Positions 22,572 to 31,200 of a stretch of DNA of 64,000 nucleotides are shown piece by piece. The stretch comes from JANXMY01 sp965246745 (GTDB lineage Bacteria; Armatimonadota; Armatimonadia; Armatimonadales; Capsulimonadaceae), in contig OZ251980.1 of the NCBI GenBank assembly GCA_965246745.1, positions 3,410,001 through 3,474,000 of the forward strand, in the 5' to 3' direction. The position numbers were made by a program, and so were the translations under genes. Position 1 is the first letter of the stretch. Each line of letters starts with the position of its first letter. Under the pieces are notes generated by a model. That model searched no databases, was not told the DNA's origin, and worked only from the letters and a program-made list of their open reading frames with translations.

Positions 22572-24046
22572 GGCTTGTCCTGAGTCACTTTCGCGTACAT
22601 CGCCAGCGCCCGCTCCCGCTGCACAGCGTGGTCCACGACCCGCGCGGGGTATTCTGGGCAGACCAGCGCCCGCTCGCTGTCGGACAGCTTCCACGGGGCA
22701 TGAATGAACTTCGCCGGCACCCGCCCAAGCTCCGGGACCCACCGCTTGACATACGCGCCGTCCGGGTCGAACTTTTCGCCCTGAGTCGTGGGATTAAAGA
22801 TACGGAAAAACGGCTGGGCATCGGTTCCCGTGCCCGCGGCCCACTGCCAGCCGCCATTGTTGGCGGCCTGGTCGCCGTCCACCAGCTGCTGCATAAAGTA
22901 CTTTTCGCCCCAGCGCCAGTCAATCAGCAGGTCTTTGGTTAGAAACGACGCCGTGAGCATGCGTCCCCGGTTGTGCATCCATGCTTCGGCGTTAAGCTGC
23001 CGCATGGCGGCGTCAATGATCGGATACCCTGTTTTACCCGTTTTCCAGGCTTCAAAGAGCCTTTCGTCGTTTTCCCAGGCAACGGCATCGAATTGAGGCC
23101 GGAACGCGCCGCCGGCGACATGGGGGAAGTGATGCAGGATTTGCAGATAAAAGTCGTGCCAGGCGATCTCGGTCAGAAACGTGGAGTGCCCCGGCTCGCT
23201 CCGGTGCTCGCCCTTTTGCTCGCTGTCGGGCTTTGCGTCGGGCGAAGGCACATCAAGGCCCGCCCGGCGCACGGCGTCCACGACCGCCCGCGCGGACAGC
23301 GTGCCGAGGTGCAGGTGCCGGGACAAAAGCGATGTGCCGTCCACGCTCAGCGTATCCCGCGCCCCGTCATAGGCTTGGATTTTGGTTTTCAAGAACTTCG
23401 TCAGGAGCGCCTGCGCCGCGTCTTCCCCGCCGCAGCCGAATGTCTGCGCCGTCTTGAACTTCAGCGCCTCCGCCGACGGCAGCGGGTCACTCGGAACCTC
23501 CGGCGGGGCGGGGATATGCTTCGGCGCGGGCTTGGGGGCATCGGCGGGCCGGGAAAACCATTCGCGCTTGTACGGCCCAAAGACAGTGTAGGGCGTTCCG
23601 GTTTTAGACAAAATCTCCGGCGGCTCAAACAGCGACAATCCGGGGAACGTTTCCACGGCTGTCCCGTGCCCTTTTAGTGCGTCGGCGACGGCGGCATCTC
23701 GGCTGACCCCGAACGGCTCATACTCGCGCTGAAAAAACACGGCGTCCGCCCCGCACTCGTCCGCCGCGCGGCTGATCTGCTCCGCCGCTTTGCCCTGCCG
23801 CACGATCAGCCGCCCGCCCCGTTTTTGCAAATTGGCATCCAGCACCCCGAGGGCGTCAATCAAAAACGCCACCCGCGCCGCGCCGGTGTCTTCGCGGCCC
23901 AGAATATCCGGGTCAAACACAAACAGCGGCACGACTCGCTCCGCCCGCTCGCAGGCGGCAAACAGCGCCGCGTTGTCCGAGACCCGCAGGTCCCGCCGCA
24001 GCCACACAATCACCGTCCCGTACTGCTTTGTTTTCTCTTGTCGCAT
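22568..24046 (-). CDS. phrB: Deoxyribodipyrimidine photolyase (cryptochrome/photolyase family)
   Basis: Photolyases use blue light and FAD to split UV-induced pyrimidine dimers. The 492-residue protein shows the N-terminal antenna domain start VIVWLRRDLRVSDNAAL and, in the FAD domain, FLTEIAWHDFY, TGYPIIDAAMRQL, MHNRGRM, the NNGGWQWAAGTGTDAQPFFR flavin-binding signature and FNP. This fits class I CPD photolyases. A TATAAT box lies 7 bases before the ATG and there is no Shine-Dalgarno, suggesting a leaderless mRNA; a longer start at 24067 is unlikely because it lies upstream of that box. The stop overlaps the next gene. Confidence 0.95.
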   Translation of the reverse strand: MRQEKTKQYGTVIVWLRRDLRVSDNAALFAACERAERVVPLFVFDPDILGREDTGAARVAFLIDALGVLDANLQKRGGRLIVRQGKAAEQISRAADECGADAVFFQREYEPFGVSRDAAVADALKGHGTAVETFPGLSLFEPPEILSKTGTPYTVFGPYKREWFSRPADAPKPAPKHIPAPPEVPSDPLPSAEALKFKTAQTFGCGGEDAAQALLTKFLKTKIQAYDGARDTLSVDGTSLLSRHLHLGTLSARAVVDAVRRAGLDVPSPDAKPDSEQKGEHRSEPGHSTFLTEIAWHDFYLQILHHFPHVAGGAFRPQFDAVAWENDERLFEAWKTGKTGYPIIDAAMRQLNAEAWMHNRGRMLTASFLTKDLLIDWRWGEKYFMQQLVDGDQAANNGGWQWAAGTGTDAQPFFRIFNPTTQGEKFDPDGAYVKRWVPELGRVPAKFIHAPWKLSDSERALVCPEYPARVVDHAVQRERALAMYAKVTQDKP

Positions 24047-24112
24047 AGCTTCTATTATACTTCCCAAATCCCTTCACCCGTGAGAATGCCGAAATTATTT
24101 TGCCCGCCCTGC

Positions 24113-24141
24113 TTGACAAAGACCTACCGGCACTTTATACT
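24113..24141 (+). promoter_or_regulatory. Sigma-70 promoter of the lipoprotein gene
   Basis: TTGACA (24113-24118) and TATACT (24136-24141) with a 17-base spacer form a near-consensus promoter. It leaves a 5' untranslated region of about 145 bases before the ATG at 24292, in which GC-rich inverted segments (CGCAGCCGGCGC, TATCGCCGGGAAG) suggest some structure. Confidence 0.8.
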
Positions 24142-24291
24142 GTACCCAGCGCAGCCGGCGCTATCGCCGGGAAGCATTCCGGTCTTTCCCAGGCTAGGAC
24201 CAGGTTTCCCTACAATCCTCGGCGGCAGGAACGGCGCGGCGACGACGCCCGGTGACAGCTCTTCGCCGACCCCTCCTTATACGGTGCCTTA

Positions 24292-25008
24292 ATGAAAAAC
24301 GTCGGCCTTCATTTTTGGGAAACGGCATGGGTTCGGTCAGCGGCAGTTACGCTGCTGCTGACTTTGCTTCTTCTGTGTGCCGGGTGCCGCAGCGGGCCGG
24401 ACCCCAGCGCTTTCAATACGCCGCCGACCGACGCTTATGCCCTCAGCGGCGGCAAAATCACTCACTTCACGCCCACGCCGGGCCTGCCCAGCAGCCCGGC
24501 GGATAAAGCCATGCTGCTGGCCTGCCGCCAACTGCCGATTACGTCTCACACAGCCCGTGGTGCATTTTTAGTGGTCACGGCGGGACAATTCGGTCGGGTC
24601 CCAATCAATGCTCTGGTTGTCGGGGACAAAGTGTTGATGCTGCCAGGAGATTTCATCACAATGGGTATGAGTCATGGATTGGGGTTTGCCAGACCGTACC
24701 GTCCAGGAGCTGTCAGCCTTACACCGAACTCAACTGCGGAACTGGCTGGTGCCCCGAACACGGAAATGGTGATGGAGCCAGGCCCAGGCGTCGGAAATGT
24801 CATTCTCATTGAGGACAGCAAAACCGCCCTGGTAGGACACAAGCAGATGACTTTGCACGATCCTGTCTTGTCTGTAGAAACCAAAGATTTGGTAATGAAT
24901 TGGGCAGATATGCTTACTCTTTTTAAGGAGCGTGACCGTCAGCGTCATCAGCCGCCTTTCATCCGTGACGTCAAGATTATTTATGATCTCAAAGACTACC
25001 ATCGCTGA
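24292..25008 (+). CDS. Hypothetical lipoprotein
   Basis: This 238-residue protein has a positively charged start, a hydrophobic core (VTLLLTLLLLCAGC) and a cysteine followed by a polar stretch, an imperfect lipobox, so attachment to the envelope is likely. The mature part has ADKAMLLACRQLP, GQFGRVPINALVVGDKV and a C-terminal ETKDLVMNWADMLTLF. I do not recognise a domain. It has its own strong promoter and is followed by the tRNA-Tyr gene. Confidence 0.65.
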   Translation: MKNVGLHFWETAWVRSAAVTLLLTLLLLCAGCRSGPDPSAFNTPPTDAYALSGGKITHFTPTPGLPSSPADKAMLLACRQLPITSHTARGAFLVVTAGQFGRVPINALVVGDKVLMLPGDFITMGMSHGLGFARPYRPGAVSLTPNSTAELAGAPNTEMVMEPGPGVGNVILIEDSKTALVGHKQMTLHDPVLSVETKDLVMNWADMLTLFKERDRQRHQPPFIRDVKIIYDLKDYHR

Positions 25009-25146
25009 AGCGGCCAGGGTGGGAAGCAGCGGCGGGAAAAAGCGCGAAAAAAGTGCGAACGAAGCGGCGAGAGGGTGGAAAAATTGGGCAACGGCTGGTA
25101 TAATAGGGGAGCCGGGGCGGACGAAGCCTGCGGCGCTGCTGAAGAT

Positions 25147-25229
25147 GGGTCGGTGTCCGAGTGGTTAAAGGAGGCGGTCTGTAAAATCGTCGGCGCAAGC
25201 CTACACAAGTTCGAAACTTGTCCGGCCCA
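25147..25229 (+). tRNA. tRNA-Tyr (GTA)
   Basis: The acceptor stem GGGTCGG pairs with CCGGCCC (one G-U pair). The anticodon loop reads CTGTAAA with anticodon GTA. A long variable arm (CGTCGGCGCAAGCCTAC region) is present, as expected for a bacterial class II tRNA-Tyr. The T arm is ACAAG-TTCGAAA-CTTGT. CCA is not encoded. A TATAAT box lies at 25099-25104, 42 bases upstream. Confidence 0.95.
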
Positions 25230-25245
25230 TCAGCAAAAGAAAGCC

Positions 25246-25290
25246 TAAAACGCCCTGTGCTTCATCCAAAGTGAAACGCAGGGCGTTTTA
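25246..25290. terminator. Bidirectional intrinsic terminator
   Basis: TAAAACGCCCTG and CAGGGCGTTTTA form a perfect 12-base-pair stem. It follows tRNA-Tyr on the plus strand and includes the TAA stop of the convergent phosphatase gene on the minus strand. Confidence 0.85.
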
Positions 25291-27615
25291 CTGTTTGCGG
25301 CGGGCCAGCAGCAGGCAGATGTCGTCGTGGAGGCGGCCCGACGCGAATGCTTTGGCCCCTTCCAGCACCCCTTCGCCGATCTCCGCCAGCGTGCCGCGCT
25401 CTAAAGACTCGGCGGCAAGGCGGGCCATGCCGTCGTTGCCCAGAAACTGCTTGCCGCGCCGCGCTTCCGTGACCCCGTCGGTGGCGATCAGCAGAACGTC
25501 GCCGGGGTCGAGATACAGGTCGGCGGCCGAATAGTTCGCTTTCGGCGCGACCCCGAGCGGGATGCCGCTGGCGGCGACTTCTTCAAACGCGCCGCCGGGA
25601 TGCAGCAAAATCGGCGGCTCGGCCCCGGCAACCGCGACCCGCGCTTGGCCGGTGGACGAATCCACGACCGCCAGGGTCAGCACGACAAAGTATTCGTCGT
25701 CGCCCGCTTCCATCGCCTGCGACTCGCACAAAAACGCGTTCAGGCGGCTCAGGGCCGACGCGGCGTCGGAATGCTCGCGCAGGTAGGCCCGCAGGGTGTA
25801 CTTGATCTCGGCGGTGCGCGACGCCGCTTCGAGGCCCTTGCCGGAAACGTCGCCGACCACCAGCGCGAGCCGGCCGCCGTCAAGCGCGAACACGTCGAAG
25901 TAGTCCCCCCCGACCTGCGCTTCGTCCCACGCCGGCCGGTAGATAGTTTCCACGTCCAGCCCGGTCAGAATGCTGTCCGGCGGCTTGTTCAAGAGCGAGC
26001 GCTGAAGCGACTCGGCGATTTTGTGCTCGCGCTCGTACAGCGCGGCCAGTTCTTCCTGCTGACGCCGCCGCTCGGTGATGTCCCGCACCGAAGCGAACAG
26101 CAAGGTGCGGCCATTAATCTCTAAAGTGCTGACGCTGGCTTCCACGGGAAACGTCGTGCCGTCGGCGCGGCGGTGCTCGGACTCAAACGGCGGCACGGTT
26201 TCGGTCTGCACCTGCTGAAAAAGCGCCGTGTACTGGGCGTCTTGAACCTGCGTGTCCACGTCCGCGCAGCGCCGCCGCTGAAGCTCCTCTGCGGTGTAGC
26301 CGAGCGACTTCTGCGCGGCCTCGTTGGTGTACACAAAGCGGCCGTCGGCATCCAGCAGGAAAAACGCGTCGTTGGCATTCTCGCTGATAAACTGGAACTG
26401 ATGCAGGGCGGCTTCGGCGGCTTTGCGGTCGGTGATCTCGGTGACCAGTATTCCGACTCCTAAACGATGCTCGGCGGCATCGTCCACCGGGTAGTAGGAT
26501 GACAGCCAGAAGCGTTCGGCACCGGGGGAGGCCGGGGTTTGGCCGGAAACCTCTACGCCGATCTGCGCTTCGCCGGTCTCAAGAACAGGCCGCAGGTGCT
26601 GGGTTTCCACGGATGCCAGCTCCGGCAAAACTTCCGGCACCGTTTTCCCCAGCATCGCGCTCGCCGGCAGGCCGTTGATCCGGGCCAGCGTGTCGTTGAT
26701 CCGCCGGTAGCGCAGGTCGCGGTCGAAAAACGCAAATCCCACCGGGGCGGAATTCAGCAGGGTATCGAGCAGGGCGACGGTTTCCTGCAATTTCGCTTCG
26801 GCGGCCCGCCGGGCCTCGTCGCTGTACTGCCGCGCCGAAACATCGGTCTGGATGCCGACAAAGTGCGTGCATCGGCCCCCGGCGTCGCGCACGGGCGACA
26901 CGGTGACCTCGTTCCAGAACGGCGTGCCGTCTTTGCGGAAGTTGAGGATCAGCGTCTGGCAGCGGGTTTCGGTGCGGACCGCCTCGCGCAGCACGGCGAC
27001 GGCGTCGGGGTCGGTGCCCGGCCCCTGCATAAAGCGGCAGTTGCGCCCCAGCACTTCGCCGGCGCTGTAGCCGCTCATCTCGAGGAAGGCCGGGTTGGCA
27101 TAAATAATCGGGCAGTCAGGCAGGGACGCATCGGACACGACAATGCCGTTGGACGCGGCGAAAACGGCGTTGTCGCGGATGTGCAGGGCGGCCTGGGCGG
27201 CCTGTTTTTCGCGCTGGGCCTGCTGAAAGCGCAGGGCGGCGCGGACCGACCGGGCGGCCATTTCGGGCGTGAGAATGGACTTGGGGACGTAGTCCACTGC
27301 GCCGGCTTGGATCATCGCCATCATGGCGGCGTCGTCGCGCTGCCCGGTCAGGACAATAATCGGGGTTTGGACGCCCCGGTCGCGGGCTTCAATCAAAAGC
27401 TCCAGCCCGCTGCCGTCGGGCAGCAGGTAGTCGAGAAAGATGCAGGAAAACTCTTCGCGCTCCAGCGCGGTGCGGGCCGCCGCCAGCGTCTCCACTTCCA
27501 CCAAGTCGGCGGTGAGCGACTCGAATCGCAGCGCGTCCCGTTCCAGCGCCCGCCGCAGGGCGTCCCGGTCGAGCGGGTCGTCGTCCACGATCAAAATACG
27601 AAGGCGGTCGGTCAA
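25288..27615 (-). CDS. Response-regulated PP2C phosphatase with LOV and PAS sensors (RsbU-like)
   Basis: The 775-residue protein reads receiver, LOV/PAS, PAS, PAS, PP2C. Residues 5-120 form a REC domain with acidic pocket Asp11-13, phosphoacceptor Asp62 (FLDYLLPDG) and Lys112. Residues 145-260 carry the LOV signature GRNCRFMQ with the flavin-reactive Cys193, so blue light is a likely signal. Two further PAS domains lie at about 280-395 and 405-515. The SpoIIE-type phosphatase at 545-775 keeps GGDYFDVF, GDVSGKG, TDGVTE and HDDICLL. Such proteins act on anti-sigma-factor antagonists or similar serine phosphates. The start is TTG after AGGAAAG; TTGTAA-17-TACAAT upstream looks like its promoter. 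Confidence 0.93.
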   Translation of the reverse strand: MTDRLRILIVDDDPLDRDALRRALERDALRFESLTADLVEVETLAAARTALEREEFSCIFLDYLLPDGSGLELLIEARDRGVQTPIIVLTGQRDDAAMMAMIQAGAVDYVPKSILTPEMAARSVRAALRFQQAQREKQAAQAALHIRDNAVFAASNGIVVSDASLPDCPIIYANPAFLEMSGYSAGEVLGRNCRFMQGPGTDPDAVAVLREAVRTETRCQTLILNFRKDGTPFWNEVTVSPVRDAGGRCTHFVGIQTDVSARQYSDEARRAAEAKLQETVALLDTLLNSAPVGFAFFDRDLRYRRINDTLARINGLPASAMLGKTVPEVLPELASVETQHLRPVLETGEAQIGVEVSGQTPASPGAERFWLSSYYPVDDAAEHRLGVGILVTEITDRKAAEAALHQFQFISENANDAFFLLDADGRFVYTNEAAQKSLGYTAEELQRRRCADVDTQVQDAQYTALFQQVQTETVPPFESEHRRADGTTFPVEASVSTLEINGRTLLFASVRDITERRRQQEELAALYEREHKIAESLQRSLLNKPPDSILTGLDVETIYRPAWDEAQVGGDYFDVFALDGGRLALVVGDVSGKGLEAASRTAEIKYTLRAYLREHSDAASALSRLNAFLCESQAMEAGDDEYFVVLTLAVVDSSTGQARVAVAGAEPPILLHPGGAFEEVAASGIPLGVAPKANYSAADLYLDPGDVLLIATDGVTEARRGKQFLGNDGMARLAAESLERGTLAEIGEGVLEGAKAFASGRLHDDICLLLARRKQ

Positions 27616-27850
27616 AACAATGCTTTCCTGTCACAGTCGGGTAATTTTGCCCCTACATTGTACCCGAAAGCGCACAAGATTACAAACAGAAGTTTGCGGC
27701 CCAATATCTCATTTGGTGAGAATTCTGCAAAAGAGCGCCGAGACTTTTTCGCCACAACCGCGCGGGCGCACAAATCCGGGGCATAATAACTCCGTAACCT
27801 GAGTTTTGATGATGAGTTCTGATACGGTGTAGCGAGAGGAGAATTAACCG

Positions 27851-28291
27851 ATGCCCACGACACTCACGATTGAAGGCCAGTTGTTTGGCCGGGGCCGCGC
27901 CCTGTTTCCCGATTTGTCCCGGCCCGCCCCGCCGGAATGGGACACGCGGGACACGCCGCTGACGCTGCGCGATTTGATTTCAGAGATTGTCCGCGAGCAG
28001 GTGACGGCGTTCCGGGAGCGGCGCGAAGACCGCCGCTTTCTGCATGCGCTGACGGCGGCGCAGATCGAGACCGCCGCCGCGCGGGGCAAAGTAGACCTCG
28101 GCGGGCGCACCGAAGACGAGCCTGACGCTGACCCGGACGCCGCTGTCGCCAATGCCCTGCTGGCGTTTGAAGACGGCTTGTATTATGTGTTTGTAGACAA
28201 CGAGCACCGGACAAGTCTGGACGACACAATCACGCTCCGCGCCGAAAGCCGCGTCACATTCCTGCGCCTTGTCGCGCTGGCGGGAGGATAA
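27851..28291 (+). CDS. Hypothetical protein upstream of DUF4132 gene
   Basis: This 146-residue protein starts after GAGAGGAGAA. The N-terminus is strand-like (TTLTIEGQLFG), the middle is helical and charged (SEIVREQVTAFRERREDRRFL), and the C-terminal part reads ALLAFEDGLYYVFVDNEHR then DDTITLRAESRVTFLRLVAL. I do not recognise a domain name. Its stop lies 4 bases before the start of the giant DUF4132 gene, whose Shine-Dalgarno overlaps this gene, so the two are a functional unit. Confidence 0.75.
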   Translation: MPTTLTIEGQLFGRGRALFPDLSRPAPPEWDTRDTPLTLRDLISEIVREQVTAFRERREDRRFLHALTAAQIETAAARGKVDLGGRTEDEPDADPDAAVANALLAFEDGLYYVFVDNEHRTSLDDTITLRAESRVTFLRLVALAGG

Positions 28292-28295
28292 ACCG

Positions 28296-31200
28296 ATGCT
28301 TTCCCCCGACCAAGCGAAAGATACTCCCCACACGTTCAAAGAAGCCAATGGGCTTGACTTGCGGCCCGAGCGGGTCGCCGCTCTGCCGCCGAGCCTTCGC
28401 ACCGTCGGCTATGCCCTGTTAGACCGCGATGTCAACGGCAAGCTGCTGTCGTCGAAAGAGGCTGTTCAGCCAGCCGCTGATGCGCCGCCGTATCCCGCCG
28501 AAACGCTTTCCGACCCCGAGCGCCGGCAGCTTTTCGCCGCATTCTTCCCGCAAATCGCCGAGACTGTCGAAGCCGCCTGGCAGCTTTGGAACCGCCTGCC
28601 GTACCAATCGGGCTACGGGTTCCGCAAGTCGTTTCGCGCCCCCGGCCATCCCGAAGCCCTTTGCCCTCCGCGCTCGCAATGGCTCCGGCAGCTCTTGTCT
28701 GTTACAAACGGCTACGATCAGAACATTGTCTGGTACGCCGCCTGGGCCGCGCATGTCGGCGGCTACTACGGCGACGTTCTCGGCGTTCTGTTCGCCGCCG
28801 CGATTGACGCGGGCGGGCCGACCGGCGACCAGGTCTTTGAAACGCTGATTGAAAGCGCCAAAGGCGAGCACGCGGTCGGCGTCATGGGCCGGCATGTCTC
28901 GCGCGGGCTGTTGGCGGCGTCCCGGCCCGACGGCTGGCAGTTCATGGAGCGCCTGCTGCTGGCCGCCCAGCGTCAGGAAGGGCTGCGTCAGGTCATTCTC
29001 GAAACGATTGACGAAGCGCACCCGGAAGCGTTTCGGCGGATGCTGCGGCTGATGGTTGAGCACGATCTGCTGCGCTTCTCGTCGGCCATCCGCGCGGTGG
29101 ACGTTTGGTTCGGGTTCGGGTGGGACGCGATGGACGCCCGGTTTGCCCGGCAGGCCGTTTCCGACGTGCTGACGTTTCTCGAAGACCCCGCCGCGCGGGA
29201 CGCGGCGATTGCCGAGGAGTCGGGCCAGGCGCTGTATCTGGCGCTCTGGGCGCTGGCCGTGACGGATGCCGCGCAGGCTCTCGCCCCGGCGGTCGCCGCG
29301 CTCGAAAGCGAGAACCCCGAGCGCCGCTTCGCCGCCGCGCACCTTTTGGCGGCGCTCGGCCTGCCCGAGTCTCGGCTGGCCCTGCTGCCGGTGCTGGCCG
29401 ACCCGGATTTGCGGATTGCCGCCGAAGCGCTCGGAGCGCTGGGGTACGGAGTCACCCCCGCGCTTGCCGCCACTGACTTGTTTGAGCGGCTTGAAGCCGA
29501 AATCTCGCGCTTTCCCAAGAAAGACACCGCGCTTGACCCGCTGGTCTGGTCCTGGTCGGCCCACACAGTCAGCCGCGAGCCGGTGACGGCTGCGCTGTTT
29601 AGCGCTCTCGGCACGCGCCCGCCGACCCGGCTGATTCCGTACCTCGCCGACGCGTCTTCCTACACGCGCGGCTATATTGCACGGCTGCTGGCGGAGACGA
29701 AGCCGTGGAACCCGGCCCAGCGAGACACTTTGTTTGCCCTGGTCGCCGACCCCGCTGAGTATGTCCGCGAAACGGCCCTGAAAGCCCTGGCGGACTGCTC
29801 GCTGACCTCTGATGAAGCGAAGCGCATGGAAAGTTTGCTGACCCGCAAGTCCGAGTCGCTGCGCCGGGGCATTCTGACCCTGCTCCTGACTCAGCCCGAC
29901 CCGGACGCCGTTGCCAGCGCCGAGCGTTTAACTGCGGCGTCCCGCGCCGAAGTGCGACTCGCGGGCCTGGAGACTTTGCGGCTGCTGGTCAAATCGGGCC
30001 GCAGCGTAGGCGTTTGCCGGCAAGTGGCCCAAGCGCGAGCCGACACCGGCCCGGCCTTGTCCGACGCCGAAAAGCCGTTGGTGGACGCGCTTTTGGACTC
30101 AGGCCGGGTCGAGCCGACTTTGGACGATGCGCTGGGCCTGATGGACCCGGCGAACCGAAGCAAGCCGACGCCGCCGGCGGACCGAGGGGCGCTGCTGGAG
30201 TCCGACGCCGCCGAAGCATGCGCCCAGGCGCTGGACGAACTGGTCCATCAGCGCCGGGAAACCGAGATCACGCTGGACACATGGAACGGCGCAAAAGAAG
30301 AAAAGCTGCTCGGCGATATTCAATGGGGCTTCCCGTCGCCGCCCGCGCCGGGAACTGCCGAGGGGGCCGAGCGCCTGCCGCTTCGCGAAGTCTGGCAGAC
30401 ATGGTGGGAGACGCGCCCGAAAAGCCAGCGCGACCCCGACGGCTTCGAGCTGCTCCGCGCGAGTGTCCGAAATGGCATGGCTAAATCGCGCCAAATCCGC
30501 TATCCGCAGATTGTCGGCGGCATTATCGCGTGGATTTTGTATCTAAACCCGCCGGCAAACGCCCCCGACTTCCTGATTGACGCTGTGGAAACGCAGCTTG
30601 CTCAGATCCCACGAGACTTAATCTTCTTCACTAACGACCCGAACGCGCCCAACCAAAGTGACTACCGAACTAACTCCAACCGCACCTCTTGGCTCCAAGC
30701 GGCGCGGCGGCACCGGACGCAGTACCCTGGCGAGTGGACAGCCGCGAATCACACGCGGCTGTGGGGCCTACTGCGCTGGATGGATGAGCCGGGAACCTCC
30801 CTCAATCGCTGCCGCCCGTTGGTGGAAGAAACCGCGCAGGCGGCGGAAATCGGCGCGGCGACGACCGACGATCTGTTTGACCAGCTTCTTGGTCCCCGCA
30901 CGATTTCCCGCTACGGCGGGTCGGACTTCAGCGATCTGAAGCACCTCACAAAGCGCAAGCGGCATGCGCTCTTGGACCGCTTCCCGCTGCTGGATGCCGC
31001 CGTGGCTCGGGCGCGGGAACGGGTCATCGAAGTAGAGCTGACGCGGGGCGATATGCCGACGGCGGCATCCGCCGCCGCCAATGCGCTCGGCACGGCGGGC
31101 GGGGCGGACACGCTGGCCCGCCTGCTGGCGGCGTTCGGGAAAGAAACGTTCACGCGGGGTTATTCCTACCGGCACGGCCTCAACAAATCGGCGGTCTTCA

